From: Chryseobacterium sp. MA9
GTDB lineage: Bacteria > Bacteroidota > Bacteroidia > Flavobacteriales > Weeksellaceae
DNA length: 64,000 nt
Direction of reading: 5' to 3'
NCBI RefSeq assembly: GCF_024399315.1
Contig: NZ_CP075170.1
Span: 3,782,001-3,846,000, forward strand
Below, in pieces: positions 18,801 through 26,967 of this stretch. The first letter of the stretch is position 1. Each line of letters opens with the position of its first letter. The translations under genes were made by a program, and so were the position numbers. Under the pieces are notes generated by a model, which had not been told where the DNA came from, did not search any database, and saw nothing but the letters and a program-made list of their open reading frames with translations.

Positions 18801-20236
18801 TAATGACAGCTACAGTAGCTTCATTAGGATTTTTGCCAATGGCTATTTCCACCGGAGCGGGAGCAGAAGTACAGAAACCTTTAGCTACAGTAGTGATTGG
18901 TGGGCTGGTAACTGCAACATTCCTTACGCTGTTCGTTTTGCCAATGCTGTATATCATTTTTAACACAAAGATTTTGAAAAGAAAAAATAATAACGCGGGA
19001 ACAATTACTGCTGTTCTTGTTTTAGGCTTCATGATGTTGGGACAGACTTTTAAAGCACAGTCCAGACCGATTTCTGTAGAACAGGCGGTAGAGCAGGCCG
19101 TGAATAATAATTTAACCTTGCAGTCAAAAGACTTAAGCATTAAGTCCGCTGAAGCATTAGGAGCAACTGCGAAAGAACTCCCGAAATTAAGCTTTGAAGC
19201 CCAGCTTGGACAGTACAACAGTCCAAAGTTTGATCAGTCGTTTGCTATCTCACAAAGTATTCCTTTTCCAACGCTTTTTAAAGCAAGAAAAGACTTAATC
19301 AATGAGAATATTAAAAGCAAGCAGATAGATAAGGAAATTACAGCCAATGAGCTGATAAAACAGGTGCGTACCTATTATTATCAGATTGAATATCTTCAGT
19401 ATAATAAAGCTCAGCTGACCAGTCTGGATAAATACTATGAAGAATTCATCAGAATTGCAACCGTCAGATTCAAAGCAGGTGATATCAAAAAGATTGAAAT
19501 CAGTACTGCGGAAACCCAAAAAGGAGAAATTGATCTGCTGCTCAGACAGAATGAAGTCTATTTGAATAATGCTTATAAGAATTTAAAGACTCTTATGAAC
19601 ACTTCAGAAGATCTTGAAGTTCCATTTAACAAAGATTATGCTCCTTTAAAAGCAGAAAATGTACTCGACAGTGCAGTAGTTGCCAACAATCCTACGGTAA
19701 AAGCTTTTTATCAGGAAATGGAGATTGCAGAAAAAAACAAGAAAATTGAAAAGTCTCTTGGACTGCCTGATTTTAGTTTAGGATATACCAACCAATCTTT
19801 GATAGGTCTTCATACCATCAATGGACAGGAGAATTTTTATAACTCAGGGAAACGTTTTCAGTCGGCAACAGTAGGAGTGGCTATTCCATTGACATTTGGG
19901 GCAACAAAAGCGAGAATTCAGGCATTGGAATATGAAAAGCAAGTAGCTGAAACCAATGCTAAAATGCAGAAGCAGCAGCTTGCTGCCCAGTTGGAGAATG
20001 TTTTCAGCCAGTATCAGCAGGACTTACAACAGTATGATTACTATACAAGTCAGGCACTGCCGAACGCAGAGAAAATTGTAAAAGCAGCTCAGCTTGGATA
20101 TAAAACAGGAGAGATTTCTTATGTGGAATATCTTTTTGCGCTGCAGACTGCTACAAATATCCAGTTGAAATATCTGGAATCTATCCAGCAGGTGAACCAA
20201 TCTGTAGTTACTATTAATTCAATTATAAACAAATAA
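15875..20236 (+). CDS. CusA/CzcA heavy-metal RND pump fused to a TolC-type outer-membrane domain
   Basis: This is a proton-driven heavy-metal exporter of 1453 residues. Residues 1-1040 are a complete CusA/CzcA RND pump: the N-terminal helix IIGLMTLILIIWGTWSATRLP, PIDAVPDITNNQVQI, a transmembrane block with GAIDFGLIVDGAVIIVE (proton-relay Asp and Glu), and a second transmembrane block ending LFVLPMLYIIF. After a short basic linker comes a hydrophobic signal-like segment (AVLVLGFMMLGQTFKAQ) and a TolC-type domain (ISVEQAVEQAVNNNLTLQS, TATNIQLKYLESIQQVNQS). Such fusions are known in Bacteroidota. The start is GTG 15875, with no ATG in frame upstream. The adaptor gene follows immediately, and a palindromic operator precedes the promoter. 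Confidence 0.95.
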   Translation: MLDKIIKFSIKNKVIIGLMTLILIIWGTWSATRLPIDAVPDITNNQVQIITVCPTLAGQEVEQLVTFPIEQSIANVPDIQETRSISRFGLSVITVVFKENVDVYFARQLINEQLKNAVEEIPKGVGTPELAPVSTGLGEVYQYILHPKKGSEKKYDAKELRTMQDWIVRRQLNGTPGVAEINSFGGELKQYEVAIDPNRLKAMGTSITEIFTALEKNNQNTGGAYIDKKPNAYFIRGIGLVTSLEDIKNIAVKNETGSVPIFIKDVADVRLGSAVRYGALTYDGKVDAVGGVVMMLKGANSNEVVSNIKAKIPTIQKSLPDDVIIEPFLDRTDLVDRAINTVQKNLIEGALIVIFVLVIFLGNLRAGLIVASAIPLSLLFALGMMNVFGVSANLMSLGAIDFGLIVDGAVIIVEATLHHLGVRKSVRALTQSEMDEEVFLSASKIRSSAAFGEIIILIVYIPILTLAGVEGKMFTPMAKTVGFAILGALILSLTYIPMMSALFLSKKISHKETFSDKMMNRLQKIYQPLLQKAIKVKYIIVSATAVVFLISAFIFKNMGGEFIPQLQEGDFAFHCILPQGSSLSQSIETSMQASRLIKQFDEVKMVVGKTGSAEVPTDPMPPEATDMIVVLKPQSEWKTKKSYNELADEISEKLETIPGVFFEKNQPIQMRFNELMTGIRQDVAVKIFGENLDSLTIYADKVGKIIQTVDGATAPQIERVSGLPQINVQYDRTRIANYGLNIEDVNNAVSTAFAGKAAGQVFENERRFDLVVRLDSLHRTDISDVNNLMITSNTGTQIPLSQVANISYKLGPAQISREQGKRRIVIGFNVKDRDVESVVKDIQAKLNKVKLPSGYYFTYGGQFENLQEASKRLMIAVPVSLLLIFMLLYFTFRSFKQAALIFTAIPMSAIGGVFALLVRDMPFSISAGIGFIALFGVAVLNGIVLIGTFNQLEKDGETDILKRVFEGTKTRLRPVLMTATVASLGFLPMAISTGAGAEVQKPLATVVIGGLVTATFLTLFVLPMLYIIFNTKILKRKNNNAGTITAVLVLGFMMLGQTFKAQSRPISVEQAVEQAVNNNLTLQSKDLSIKSAEALGATAKELPKLSFEAQLGQYNSPKFDQSFAISQSIPFPTLFKARKDLINENIKSKQIDKEITANELIKQVRTYYYQIEYLQYNKAQLTSLDKYYEEFIRIATVRFKAGDIKKIEISTAETQKGEIDLLLRQNEVYLNNAYKNLKTLMNTSEDLEVPFNKDYAPLKAENVLDSAVVANNPTVKAFYQEMEIAEKNKKIEKSLGLPDFSLGYTNQSLIGLHTINGQENFYNSGKRFQSATVGVAIPLTFGATKARIQALEYEKQVAETNAKMQKQQLAAQLENVFSQYQQDLQQYDYYTSQALPNAEKIVKAAQLGYKTGEISYVEYLFALQTATNIQLKYLESIQQVNQSVVTINSIINK

Positions 20237-20318
20237 TATGAAAACGCTGTTAATAAAACTTTCTCCCAGACAAATGAAAACAATGGTACACAGCATTAGA
20301 CAAAATACATTTTTACTT

Positions 20319-21548
20319 ATGAAACTCAAATATAATATCATCCCTCTTATCCTGATCTCAATCTTACTAACAAGCTGTGGAAAAAAAGAAGCTTCGGAAG
20401 AAAAAGCTCCTGAAAAAACAGAACAGAAAGAGCAGGCTCATGAAGAAGCTCCACAAACAATAGCTTCACTCACAGAAGAGCAGATGAAGTCTGTAGGAGT
20501 TGCTTTGGGAACCGTAGAAATGAAAGAGCTGACATCCACTATAAAAGCCAACGGTTTGCTGAGTGTACCCAACAGTAATAAAGCAACCATCACTTCTTTA
20601 TACGGAGGGATCATCAAAACCATCAATATTCAGGTAGGAAGTATCGTGAAAAAAGGGCAGGTCATTGCAACCATCGCCAACCCTGAATATATCCAACTTC
20701 AGGAAGATTATCTGACCACAAACAGCAGAATAACCTATGCGGAACAGGAATACAGAAGACAGAAAGAACTTTTTAATAATGATGCAGGTGCCAAGAAAAA
20801 CCTTCAGAGCGCCGATGCTGAGCTTAAAACCTTAAGAACAAAAAGAGCGTCCTTGTTAAAACAGCTTCAGATGATGGGAATAAGCCCTGGAAAGGTAAGT
20901 AACGGAAATATGAAATCCGGTTTGGTTATCACAGCACCCATCAGTGGGACAATCAGTAGTATCACCGCACAGATCGGAAGTTATGTAGATATTTCTTCGC
21001 CCGTTGCAACGGTGATTGATAATGGTTCCATTCATCTCGATCTTCAGGTGTTTGAAAAAGACCTCCCTAAAATGAGAGTAGGGCAGATTGTTCATTTTAA
21101 ACTGACCAACAATCCGGAAACCGAATATGATGCAAGAATTTATAGCATAGGATCTTCTTTTGAAAACGAAAGTAAAACCATCTCCATGCACTGTGAAGTG
21201 ATCGGGAACAAATCTGGACTGATTGACGGAATGAATATCACCGGAATTGTAAGCCTTGATAAAAGTACAACTCCTGCAGTTCCTACTGAGGCCATTGTGG
21301 AAGCCGATGGGAAATACTACGTGTTTATTCAAACCGATAAAAAAGTGGAAGAAGAGCACGAAGAAAAAGGAAAACCACATCCGAAAACCTTAAACTTTGA
21401 AAAAATAGAAATAGTGAAAGGAACATCTGATATGGGATATACCGCGATAACTCCGGTTGGAAATATTCCTGACAATGCAAAAATAGTAGTGAAAGGAGCA
21501 TTTTTCGTGAATGCAAAACTGGTCAATTCAGGAGAACACGAACATTAA
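20319..21548 (+). CDS. RND efflux periplasmic adaptor lipoprotein (CusB type)
   Basis: This is the membrane-fusion protein that links the inner-membrane pump to the outer-membrane channel. I choose ATG 20319 (409 residues) because it gives a compact lipoprotein signal, LISILLTSC with Cys20. The in-frame ATG at 20238 would add 27 residues before that signal. A charged linker rich in Glu, Lys and His follows. The HlyD-like core has the barrel/lipoyl halves (GGIIKTINIQVGSIVKKGQVI, APISGTISSITAQIGSYVD) around a helical hairpin. A late His/Glu segment (EEEHEEKGKPHPK) could bind metal. It follows the CusA-TolC gene by 82 bases and completes that exporter. Confidence 0.93.
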   Translation: MKLKYNIIPLILISILLTSCGKKEASEEKAPEKTEQKEQAHEEAPQTIASLTEEQMKSVGVALGTVEMKELTSTIKANGLLSVPNSNKATITSLYGGIIKTINIQVGSIVKKGQVIATIANPEYIQLQEDYLTTNSRITYAEQEYRRQKELFNNDAGAKKNLQSADAELKTLRTKRASLLKQLQMMGISPGKVSNGNMKSGLVITAPISGTISSITAQIGSYVDISSPVATVIDNGSIHLDLQVFEKDLPKMRVGQIVHFKLTNNPETEYDARIYSIGSSFENESKTISMHCEVIGNKSGLIDGMNITGIVSLDKSTTPAVPTEAIVEADGKYYVFIQTDKKVEEEHEEKGKPHPKTLNFEKIEIVKGTSDMGYTAITPVGNIPDNAKIVVKGAFFVNAKLVNSGEHEH

Positions 21549-21680
21549 TGAAAGCATCCGGAATCAGTAGGATATCGATTTTTATCCTTAAATTAGAGCT
21601 GTTTACGTAATTTTTATTGAATAAAAACGGTTGGAAGAAACTAAAGATAACCTCACCGAATTTTAATAAATAACCTGATT

Positions 21681-22562
21681 ATGTTATTAAACAAAAAAAT
21701 ATCAGTCTGGTATTTCATCCGTGAAATAAAAACCCAAATTCTGTTCATCGGAATATTTGCCATAGCCATCGGCCTTTTGGACGAACTGCCATGGTTTCGC
21801 AAAATCTCATTGCCTTTGAATATTCCTGCATTGCTGGGAACAGCAGTATCATTGCTGCTGGCTTTCCGTACTTCCCAGTCCTACGAAAGATGGTGGGAAG
21901 CCAGAACAGTTTGGGGAGCCATCGTAAATGATTCCCGGACCTTTGTAAGGCTGATTATCCAGTTTATACCTGCAGGAGATGATAAAACAATAAAAGATTT
22001 TGCCGAAAGACAGATCATCTGGACCTATGCACTTGGAGAATCTTTGAGAAAGCTGCCGTTTTCTGAAAAAGTTCAGCAATATTTGGATAAACATCAGATC
22101 AAAGCAGCCAATATTCCCAACGCAATTCTGGACGGACATTCCAGACAGCTGAAAGAAATTGCAGTTTCTAAAGGATTGACCGATTTCCAACAGATGCAGC
22201 TGAATGACATCATCACAAGGCTATGTGACAGTATGGGAAAATGTGAAAGGCTGAAGAATACGGTTTTCCCACGTTCTTACAGTGTTTTAGTTCATATTCT
22301 GATCTATGTTTTTGCGGCTATTCTTCCTTTTGGACTTGATGATTCGCAGCTGTTGGTAGAAATTGCGATTACTTTCCTAGTTCCGGTGACATTCATTGCG
22401 ATTGAAAAAACATCCATCATCATGCAGGACCCGTTTGAAAATGGTCCTGTAGATACTCCGATGACTTCTCTGGCGCAGACCATAGAGATCAATATCAGAC
22501 AGATGATTGGTGAACAGAATGTTCCTCCTAAAAAAGAAAATACATCTTATTATGAAATGTAA
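21681..22562 (+). CDS. Bestrophin-family membrane channel
   Basis: This is a 293-residue protein of the bestrophin (UPF0187) family, which forms pentameric anion or cation channels in the membrane. Hydrophobic helices occur at about 17-35 and 50-65. The segment LLLAFRTSQSYERWWEARTVWGAIVN is the family signature. Later features are the helix YSVLVHILIYVFAAILPFGL and a C-terminal DPFENGPVDTPMTSLAQTIEIN. The start ATG leads straight into an N-terminus of normal length. It lies 132 bases behind the adaptor gene and 18 bases ahead of a CDF transporter, inside a metal-efflux cluster. A role in ion balance during efflux is plausible but unproven. Confidence 0.92.
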   Translation: MLLNKKISVWYFIREIKTQILFIGIFAIAIGLLDELPWFRKISLPLNIPALLGTAVSLLLAFRTSQSYERWWEARTVWGAIVNDSRTFVRLIIQFIPAGDDKTIKDFAERQIIWTYALGESLRKLPFSEKVQQYLDKHQIKAANIPNAILDGHSRQLKEIAVSKGLTDFQQMQLNDIITRLCDSMGKCERLKNTVFPRSYSVLVHILIYVFAAILPFGLDDSQLLVEIAITFLVPVTFIAIEKTSIIMQDPFENGPVDTPMTSLAQTIEINIRQMIGEQNVPPKKENTSYYEM

Positions 22563-22580
22563 TTAAACCATACACACAAT

Positions 22581-23477
22581 ATGGAAAGCACAACAACACA
22601 AACTGTTTCTGCAGGAAGCAGACATAAAAAGAGCCTCCTGATTGTACTCTGCCTTAGCGGAACCTATCTCATTGCTGAGGTAATAGGAGGAATAGTAACC
22701 AACAGTCTTGCGCTATTGGCCGATGCAGCTCATATGCTGACCGATGTTGTAGGATTGTTATTGGCATTTATTGCCATCAAAATAGGAGAAAGAAAAGCAG
22801 ATCCCTCCAGAACATACGGATATTATAGAACAGAAATACTGGCAGCAGTAATTAATGCAGTGGTTTTACTGGGAATTTCGATCTATGTTTTGTTTGAAGC
22901 CTATCAGCGGTTTCAGAATCCGCCTGAAGTACAAAGTAAATCAATGCTGATTGTAGCAGGAATAGGCTTGATCGTTAATATTGTTGGAATGATGATTCTG
23001 CGAAAAGACTCGGAAGGCAGTCTCAATATGAAAGGCGCTTACTTTGAAGTACTTTCGGATATGCTTACCTCTGTAGGAGTAATGATTGCAGGAGTGATTA
23101 TGCTCACGACAGGCTGGTATTACGCCGATCCGTTGATTTCAGCTGCAATTGGACTGTTGATCTTCCCAAGAACATGGAAACTGCTGAAAGAAGCCGTTAA
23201 TGTTCTGCTCGAAGGAACTCCTAAAGATGTGGATATTCATGAACTTCGTCAATCATTGGAGAAAACTCCCGGAGTGAAAGGTGTTCATGATCTGCACGTG
23301 TGGTCACTTACCTCCAGTGTCAATGCGATGAGTGCTCATGTAGTAAAAGAGGGCGGATATTCTCAGAATCAATTATTAAAAATATTGACAGATACTACTG
23401 TGAATAACTTTAAAATCAGCCATACAACTTTTCAGATAGAAGAGGAAGGCTATGAAGAAAATGAAGTCCATCTGTAA
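22581..23477 (+). CDS. CDF-family heavy-metal exporter (CzcD/ZitB type)
   Basis: This is a cation diffusion facilitator that exports Zn2+, Co2+ or Cd2+ from the cytoplasm in exchange for protons. It has 298 residues with six transmembrane helices. The metal site motif LLADAAHMLTD in helix 2 has the His-x3-Asp pair, and helix 5 carries FEVLSDMLTSVG, where Glu replaces the usual His. A cytoplasmic ferredoxin-like C-terminal domain starts around KDVDIHELRQSL and contains GVHDLHVWSL. It lies between the bestrophin gene and the Fur-family regulator gene with short gaps (18 and 17 bases), so it is probably in one operon with them. Confidence 0.95.
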   Translation: MESTTTQTVSAGSRHKKSLLIVLCLSGTYLIAEVIGGIVTNSLALLADAAHMLTDVVGLLLAFIAIKIGERKADPSRTYGYYRTEILAAVINAVVLLGISIYVLFEAYQRFQNPPEVQSKSMLIVAGIGLIVNIVGMMILRKDSEGSLNMKGAYFEVLSDMLTSVGVMIAGVIMLTTGWYYADPLISAAIGLLIFPRTWKLLKEAVNVLLEGTPKDVDIHELRQSLEKTPGVKGVHDLHVWSLTSSVNAMSAHVVKEGGYSQNQLLKILTDTTVNNFKISHTTFQIEEEGYEENEVHL

Positions 23478-23494
23478 AAATTTAAAAGCTTACA

Positions 23495-23914
23495 ATGAAA
23501 AAAGATATAGAACACAAACTCATTGATAAAAATACCAAACCTACCAGCATGAGGATTTTGGTGTATGATTTTTTAAGCTCTCAGGAAGCGGCTTTATCCC
23601 TTTCTGAAATAGAAAATCATTTTGATAATGCTGACAGAATCACCATCTACAGAACATTGAAAACCTTTGAAGAAAAAGGAATTGTTCACAGCATTCAGGA
23701 AAATACAACCACGAAATACAAATTATGTGAAGACGATTGTGATGAAAAAACACATAAAGACTGGCATCTGCATTTCTACTGTAAAATATGCAAACAAACC
23801 ACCTGCAAAGAAGATATTTCTTTCCCGGAAAACATCCAGACCAATTTCAGAATTGATGAAATACGATTGTTTGCCAAAGGAATCTGCGAAAACTGTCTTG
23901 AAAATTTGCAATAG
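23495..23914 (+). CDS. Fur-family metal-responsive transcriptional regulator
   Basis: This is a 139-residue regulator. The N-terminal winged helix (residues 15-75) contains LSLSEIENHFDNADRITIYRTLKTFEEKGIVH, typical of the Fur family recognition helix. The C-terminal dimerisation domain has HLHFYCKICKQTTC and a final CENC, two CxxC pairs that form the structural zinc site. The family includes Fur, Zur and Mur. Its place among a CDF exporter, a P-type ATPase and CusA-TolC suggests it senses zinc or a similar metal. A palindrome TGCAATAGCATTGCA overlaps the end of this gene and precedes the ATPase promoter, and a near-identical site precedes the CusA-TolC gene, so it probably represses both. Confidence 0.94.
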   Translation: MKKDIEHKLIDKNTKPTSMRILVYDFLSSQEAALSLSEIENHFDNADRITIYRTLKTFEEKGIVHSIQENTTTKYKLCEDDCDEKTHKDWHLHFYCKICKQTTCKEDISFPENIQTNFRIDEIRLFAKGICENCLENLQ

Positions 23915-23921
23915 CATTGCA
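23907..23921. promoter_or_regulatory. Candidate Fur-family operator upstream of the P-type ATPase
   Basis: TGCAATAGCATTGCA differs at one base from the site at 15784-15798 and stands at the same 28-base distance from a TAnnTTTG box. It overlaps the last eight bases of the regulator gene. Confidence 0.65.
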
Positions 23922-23934
23922 TCAGTCTCATCTT

Positions 23935-23942
23935 TACATTTG
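23935..23942 (+). promoter_or_regulatory. Promoter (-7 box) of the P-type ATPase gene
   Basis: TACATTTG fits TAnnTTTG. A TTG within the operator (23917-23919) lies 15 bases upstream, as at the CusA-TolC promoter. The ATG at 23960 is 17 bases downstream. Confidence 0.6.
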
Positions 23943-23959
23943 TATAAAAATATTCAGTT

Positions 23960-25927
23960 ATGGAAAAATGCTGTAGTACAACCCCCGAAAAACCAGATAC
24001 AAAAGGACACAAACATCATCATGCAGAAGGAGATGGGCATGACCACTCTCACGACTCCGGAGATCAGACGGTCTTTCAGATGTTTCTTCCGGCTATTATA
24101 TCCTTTATTATCTTATTATTGGGAATTGCCTTTGATAACTATATAAAACCCACATGGTTTACAGGCTGGGTACGTTTAGTGTGGTTCCTGGCAGCTTATA
24201 TTCCTGTAGGATTCCCGGTATTGAAAGATGCCTATAAAAGTATCATCAAGGGAGATGTGTTTTCAGAATTCTTTCTGATGGGCATCGCAACTATTGGAGC
24301 TTTTGCCATCGGAGAATACCCTGAAGGAGTAGCGGTAATGCTGTTTTATGCGGTAGGAGAGGTATTTCAGTCTATGGCAGTTACCCGCGCTAAAGGAAAC
24401 ATAAAAGCATTGTTGGATCAGCGCCCTGATGAGGTAACAATTATGGAAAATAATCAGCCAAAGACGATGAAGGCTAAAGAAGCGAAAATTGGAGACATCA
24501 TTCAGCTGAAACCCGGTGAAAAACTGGCGCTGGATGGGGAGCTGCTTTCAGATTCAGCTTCATTCAATACGGCTGCTTTAACAGGAGAAAGTAAACCTGA
24601 TACTAAAAATAAAGGCGAAGTGGTTCTTGCCGGGATGATCAATATGAACAGTATTGCTCTGGTAAAAGTAAATACAGCCTATGAAGACAGTAAACTGAGT
24701 AAAATTCTGGAACTCGTTCAGAATGCTACAGCTCAAAAAGCCCCTACAGAATTATTTATCAGAAAATTTGCTAAAGTATATACCCCAATTGTTGTATTTC
24801 TTGCCATAGGAATCTGTTTACTGCCATATTTCTTTGTGAGCGACTATCAGTTCAGAGACTGGCTGTACAGAGCATTGATATTCCTTGTAATATCTTGTCC
24901 TTGTGCCCTTGTTATCTCAATTCCATTAGGATATTTCGGAGGAATTGGTGCGGCAAGCCGGAACGGTATTTTATTCAAAGGAAGTAATTTCCTGGACAGC
25001 ATTGCAGAGATTAAGAATGTAGTGATGGATAAAACCGGAACCATGACGGAAGGTGTATTCAAAGTTCAGGAAGTAAGCATGAGCGCTGAATTTAATAAAG
25101 AAGAAATCCTTCAGATGGTCAATGTTCTGGAAAGTAAAAGTACCCACCCGGTTGCAACAGCCATTCACAATTATGTAGGAGATATCAATCATTCTATACC
25201 TTTAGAAAATGTAGAAGAAATTGCAGGTTATGGGTTAAAGGCAATTGTTAATAGAAAAGAGCTTCTGGTAGGGAACTTTAAGCTGCTGGATAAGTTCAAT
25301 ATCAGTTATGATCTTAACCATGCGAACATTGTTTATACGGTAATTGCAGTGGCTTATGATAAAAAGTTTGCAGGATATATTACCATTGCAGACAGTATAA
25401 AAGAAGACGCCAAAGAAACAGTAGACAACTTGCATAAAATGAACGTAAAGGCTACAATGCTGAGCGGTGATAAGGATACCGTGGTTAAATATGTAGCAGA
25501 TCAGCTGGGAATTGACAATGCATTCGGAGACCTTTTGCCTGAAGATAAAGTAAATAAGGTTAAAGAAATCAAAGCCAGAAATCAAAGCGTCGCTTTCGTA
25601 GGTGACGGAGTGAATGATGCACCTGTAGTTGCTTTAAGTGATGTAGGAATTGCGATGGGAGGTTTAGGAAGTGATGCAACCATTGAAACAGCTGATGTTG
25701 TGATTCAGGATGACAAACCAAGTAAAATCCCAATGGCCATCAATATTGGAAAACAAACGAAAAAGATAGTTTGGCAGAATATCATCCTTGCTTTTGCTGT
25801 AAAAGCCGTTGTTCTGATTCTGGGAGCCGGAGGGCTGGCAACGATGTGGGAAGCCGTGTTTGCCGATGTAGGAGTGGCATTGCTGGCTATTTTGAATGCA
25901 GTGAGAATTCAGAGAATGAAATTTTAA
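23960..25927 (+). CDS. Heavy-metal-translocating P1B-type ATPase (ZntA/CadA-like)
   Basis: This is an ATP-driven metal exporter of 655 residues in the inner membrane. It has no N-terminal HMA domain. In its place are CCSTT and a His/Asp-rich segment KGHKHHHAEGDGHDHSHDSGD (split at will), typical of Zn/Cd pumps in this phylum. The key motifs follow in order: actuator TGES near residue 212, membrane SCPCALV near 312, phosphorylation DKTGTM near 357, nucleotide-binding THPVATA near 396 and GDGVNDAP near 548. The CPC motif fits Cu, Zn, Cd or Pb transport, and the His-rich head and CDF neighbour favour Zn/Cd. An operator-like palindrome lies just upstream. The gene ends at a hairpin terminator. 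Confidence 0.95.
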   Translation: MEKCCSTTPEKPDTKGHKHHHAEGDGHDHSHDSGDQTVFQMFLPAIISFIILLLGIAFDNYIKPTWFTGWVRLVWFLAAYIPVGFPVLKDAYKSIIKGDVFSEFFLMGIATIGAFAIGEYPEGVAVMLFYAVGEVFQSMAVTRAKGNIKALLDQRPDEVTIMENNQPKTMKAKEAKIGDIIQLKPGEKLALDGELLSDSASFNTAALTGESKPDTKNKGEVVLAGMINMNSIALVKVNTAYEDSKLSKILELVQNATAQKAPTELFIRKFAKVYTPIVVFLAIGICLLPYFFVSDYQFRDWLYRALIFLVISCPCALVISIPLGYFGGIGAASRNGILFKGSNFLDSIAEIKNVVMDKTGTMTEGVFKVQEVSMSAEFNKEEILQMVNVLESKSTHPVATAIHNYVGDINHSIPLENVEEIAGYGLKAIVNRKELLVGNFKLLDKFNISYDLNHANIVYTVIAVAYDKKFAGYITIADSIKEDAKETVDNLHKMNVKATMLSGDKDTVVKYVADQLGIDNAFGDLLPEDKVNKVKEIKARNQSVAFVGDGVNDAPVVALSDVGIAMGGLGSDATIETADVVIQDDKPSKIPMAINIGKQTKKIVWQNIILAFAVKAVVLILGAGGLATMWEAVFADVGVALLAILNAVRIQRMKF

Positions 25928-25964
25928 GAAGCAAATAATAAACACAACTAAATTATATTCAATC

Positions 25965-25997
25965 AAGGCTCTGCTGGTTTCAGTAGAGCTTTGTTTT
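25965..25997 (+). terminator. Terminator after the metal-efflux cluster
   Basis: AAGGCTCTGCTG (25965-25976) pairs with CAGTAGAGCTTT (25981-25992) with a GTTT loop, followed by GTTTT. It lies 38 bases after the ATPase stop. The gap 25928-26397 also holds a second hairpin and a promoter; otherwise I see no gene in it. Confidence 0.75.
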
Positions 25998-26162
25998 AAA
26001 AAAATATACACCATGTTTATCATTCCGTAGGAATCTCAAAAAAATTACCACTATCAATAAGATTTGCTTAATCACCCTAATCTGTGAGATAAAATCTTTG
26101 CTCCTTAAAACAGTAGGTATTTAAAAAAAGTGTTGTGTCTTCGCAATTCCAACAAAATAAGA

Positions 26163-26195
26163 AAAAGCTCTGCTAAAAAAATCAGCAAAGCTTTT
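26163..26195 (+). terminator. Second hairpin in the 470-base gap, possible terminator
   Basis: AAAAGCTCTGCT (26163-26174) pairs with AGCAAAGCTTTT (26184-26195) with one mismatch. Its stem resembles that of the terminator at 25965, as if one was copied from the other. No gene end lies directly before it. Confidence 0.4.
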
Positions 26196-26371
26196 ATCAA
26201 CAAGATTAAATTGTATATAAAGAACTAAATTTTTTTTAGGTCTAAAGTTTCACTCAAAGTTCGGGATAATATTATTCCGGTGACAGGCACAGTTTTGTAA
26301 ATTTTGTGGGTAACAGTATGCAATCACAATGACATTCATCATAAATCATCCAGAAAACAGTTTTGAAGTAG

Positions 26372-26379
26372 TATATTTG
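26372..26379 (+). promoter_or_regulatory. Promoter (-7 box) of the copper/redox cluster
   Basis: TATATTTG fits TAnnTTTG and lies 18 bases before the TTG start at 26398, which supports that start. No clear -33 TTG is seen. Confidence 0.5.
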
Positions 26380-26397
26380 TAACAGAGAACAAAATCG

Positions 26398-26760
26398 TTG
26401 AGGTTATTCATTTCCATATTCATCATTTTTACCGTTGCAGTACGTCCCGTTTTGCCATTGGTAAACTATGCTGTGAACTATGATTATATTGTAAAAAACC
26501 TTTGTGAGAACAGAAACGTACCACAGTCAACCTGTAAGGGAAAATGCTACGTGGAAAAAGAACTTGCAAAAACAGAAAAACAGTCCAATAGTTCCCAAAC
26601 AGTAAAGATTGCAGGATTAGATGTTTTTATTTCTCATGATATCCTTTCATTCTCCTCTCATTTGAATTCGGAGTCACTTTCCGAAATTCCCGATTCAAGT
26701 TACTTTAATTCTCATTCTTCAGAATACTTTTCCAGGATATTCCATCCTCCGTTAGCTTGA
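26398..26760 (+). CDS. Cys-containing small exported or membrane protein, paralogue of the 28691 gene
   Basis: This is a 120-residue protein that starts at TTG 26398; no in-frame ATG lies upstream. An N-terminal hydrophobic helix (RLFISIFIIFTVAVRPVLP) leads into YAVNYDYIVKNLCENRN and a CKGKCYVEKELAK motif. Cys36, Cys46 and Cys50 have exactly the same spacing in the paralogue at 28691-29059, as does the preceding YAVNYDYIVK block. The three cysteines and the setting among SCO, YHS and MbnP/MbnH proteins suggest copper binding or transfer in the periplasm. The family is known to me only as conserved and uncharacterised in flavobacteria. The C-terminal half is variable and Ser-rich. Confidence 0.75.
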   Translation: MRLFISIFIIFTVAVRPVLPLVNYAVNYDYIVKNLCENRNVPQSTCKGKCYVEKELAKTEKQSNSSQTVKIAGLDVFISHDILSFSSHLNSESLSEIPDSSYFNSHSSEYFSRIFHPPLA

Positions 26761-26967
26761 TTTTTATTATAAACTATATTTTTAGTTGATGATATAAAAG
26801 TACTTAAAGCTTTATTAACGAGCCTTAAAGATATATTCTCAAATTAAAATGAACAATTGTAAGCAGTTAGAAATACACTGATTCTTTTTGAGGAATTCTG
26901 TGTTTTTCAGACTTCCACATTGTGTCATAACTTTATTTAACATTATTAATTTCAATTTAACATTAAA

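Noticed and set aside
18457..19218. A 253-codon minus-strand frame inside the CusA-TolC gene
   Set aside because: It lies fully inside a clear gene, has no family motif and no promoter; it is a shadow frame.
391..26103. A shared TCTGTGA...AAAATCTTTGC sequence at 391-407 and 26081-26101
   Set aside because: The match is short, interrupted by three bases and AT-rich; two copies are not enough to call a repeat.
26163..26195. A CRISPR-like or mobile-element interpretation of the hairpins in the 470-base gap
   Set aside because: Only two unlike hairpins are present, with no regular spacing, no direct repeats and no transposase.
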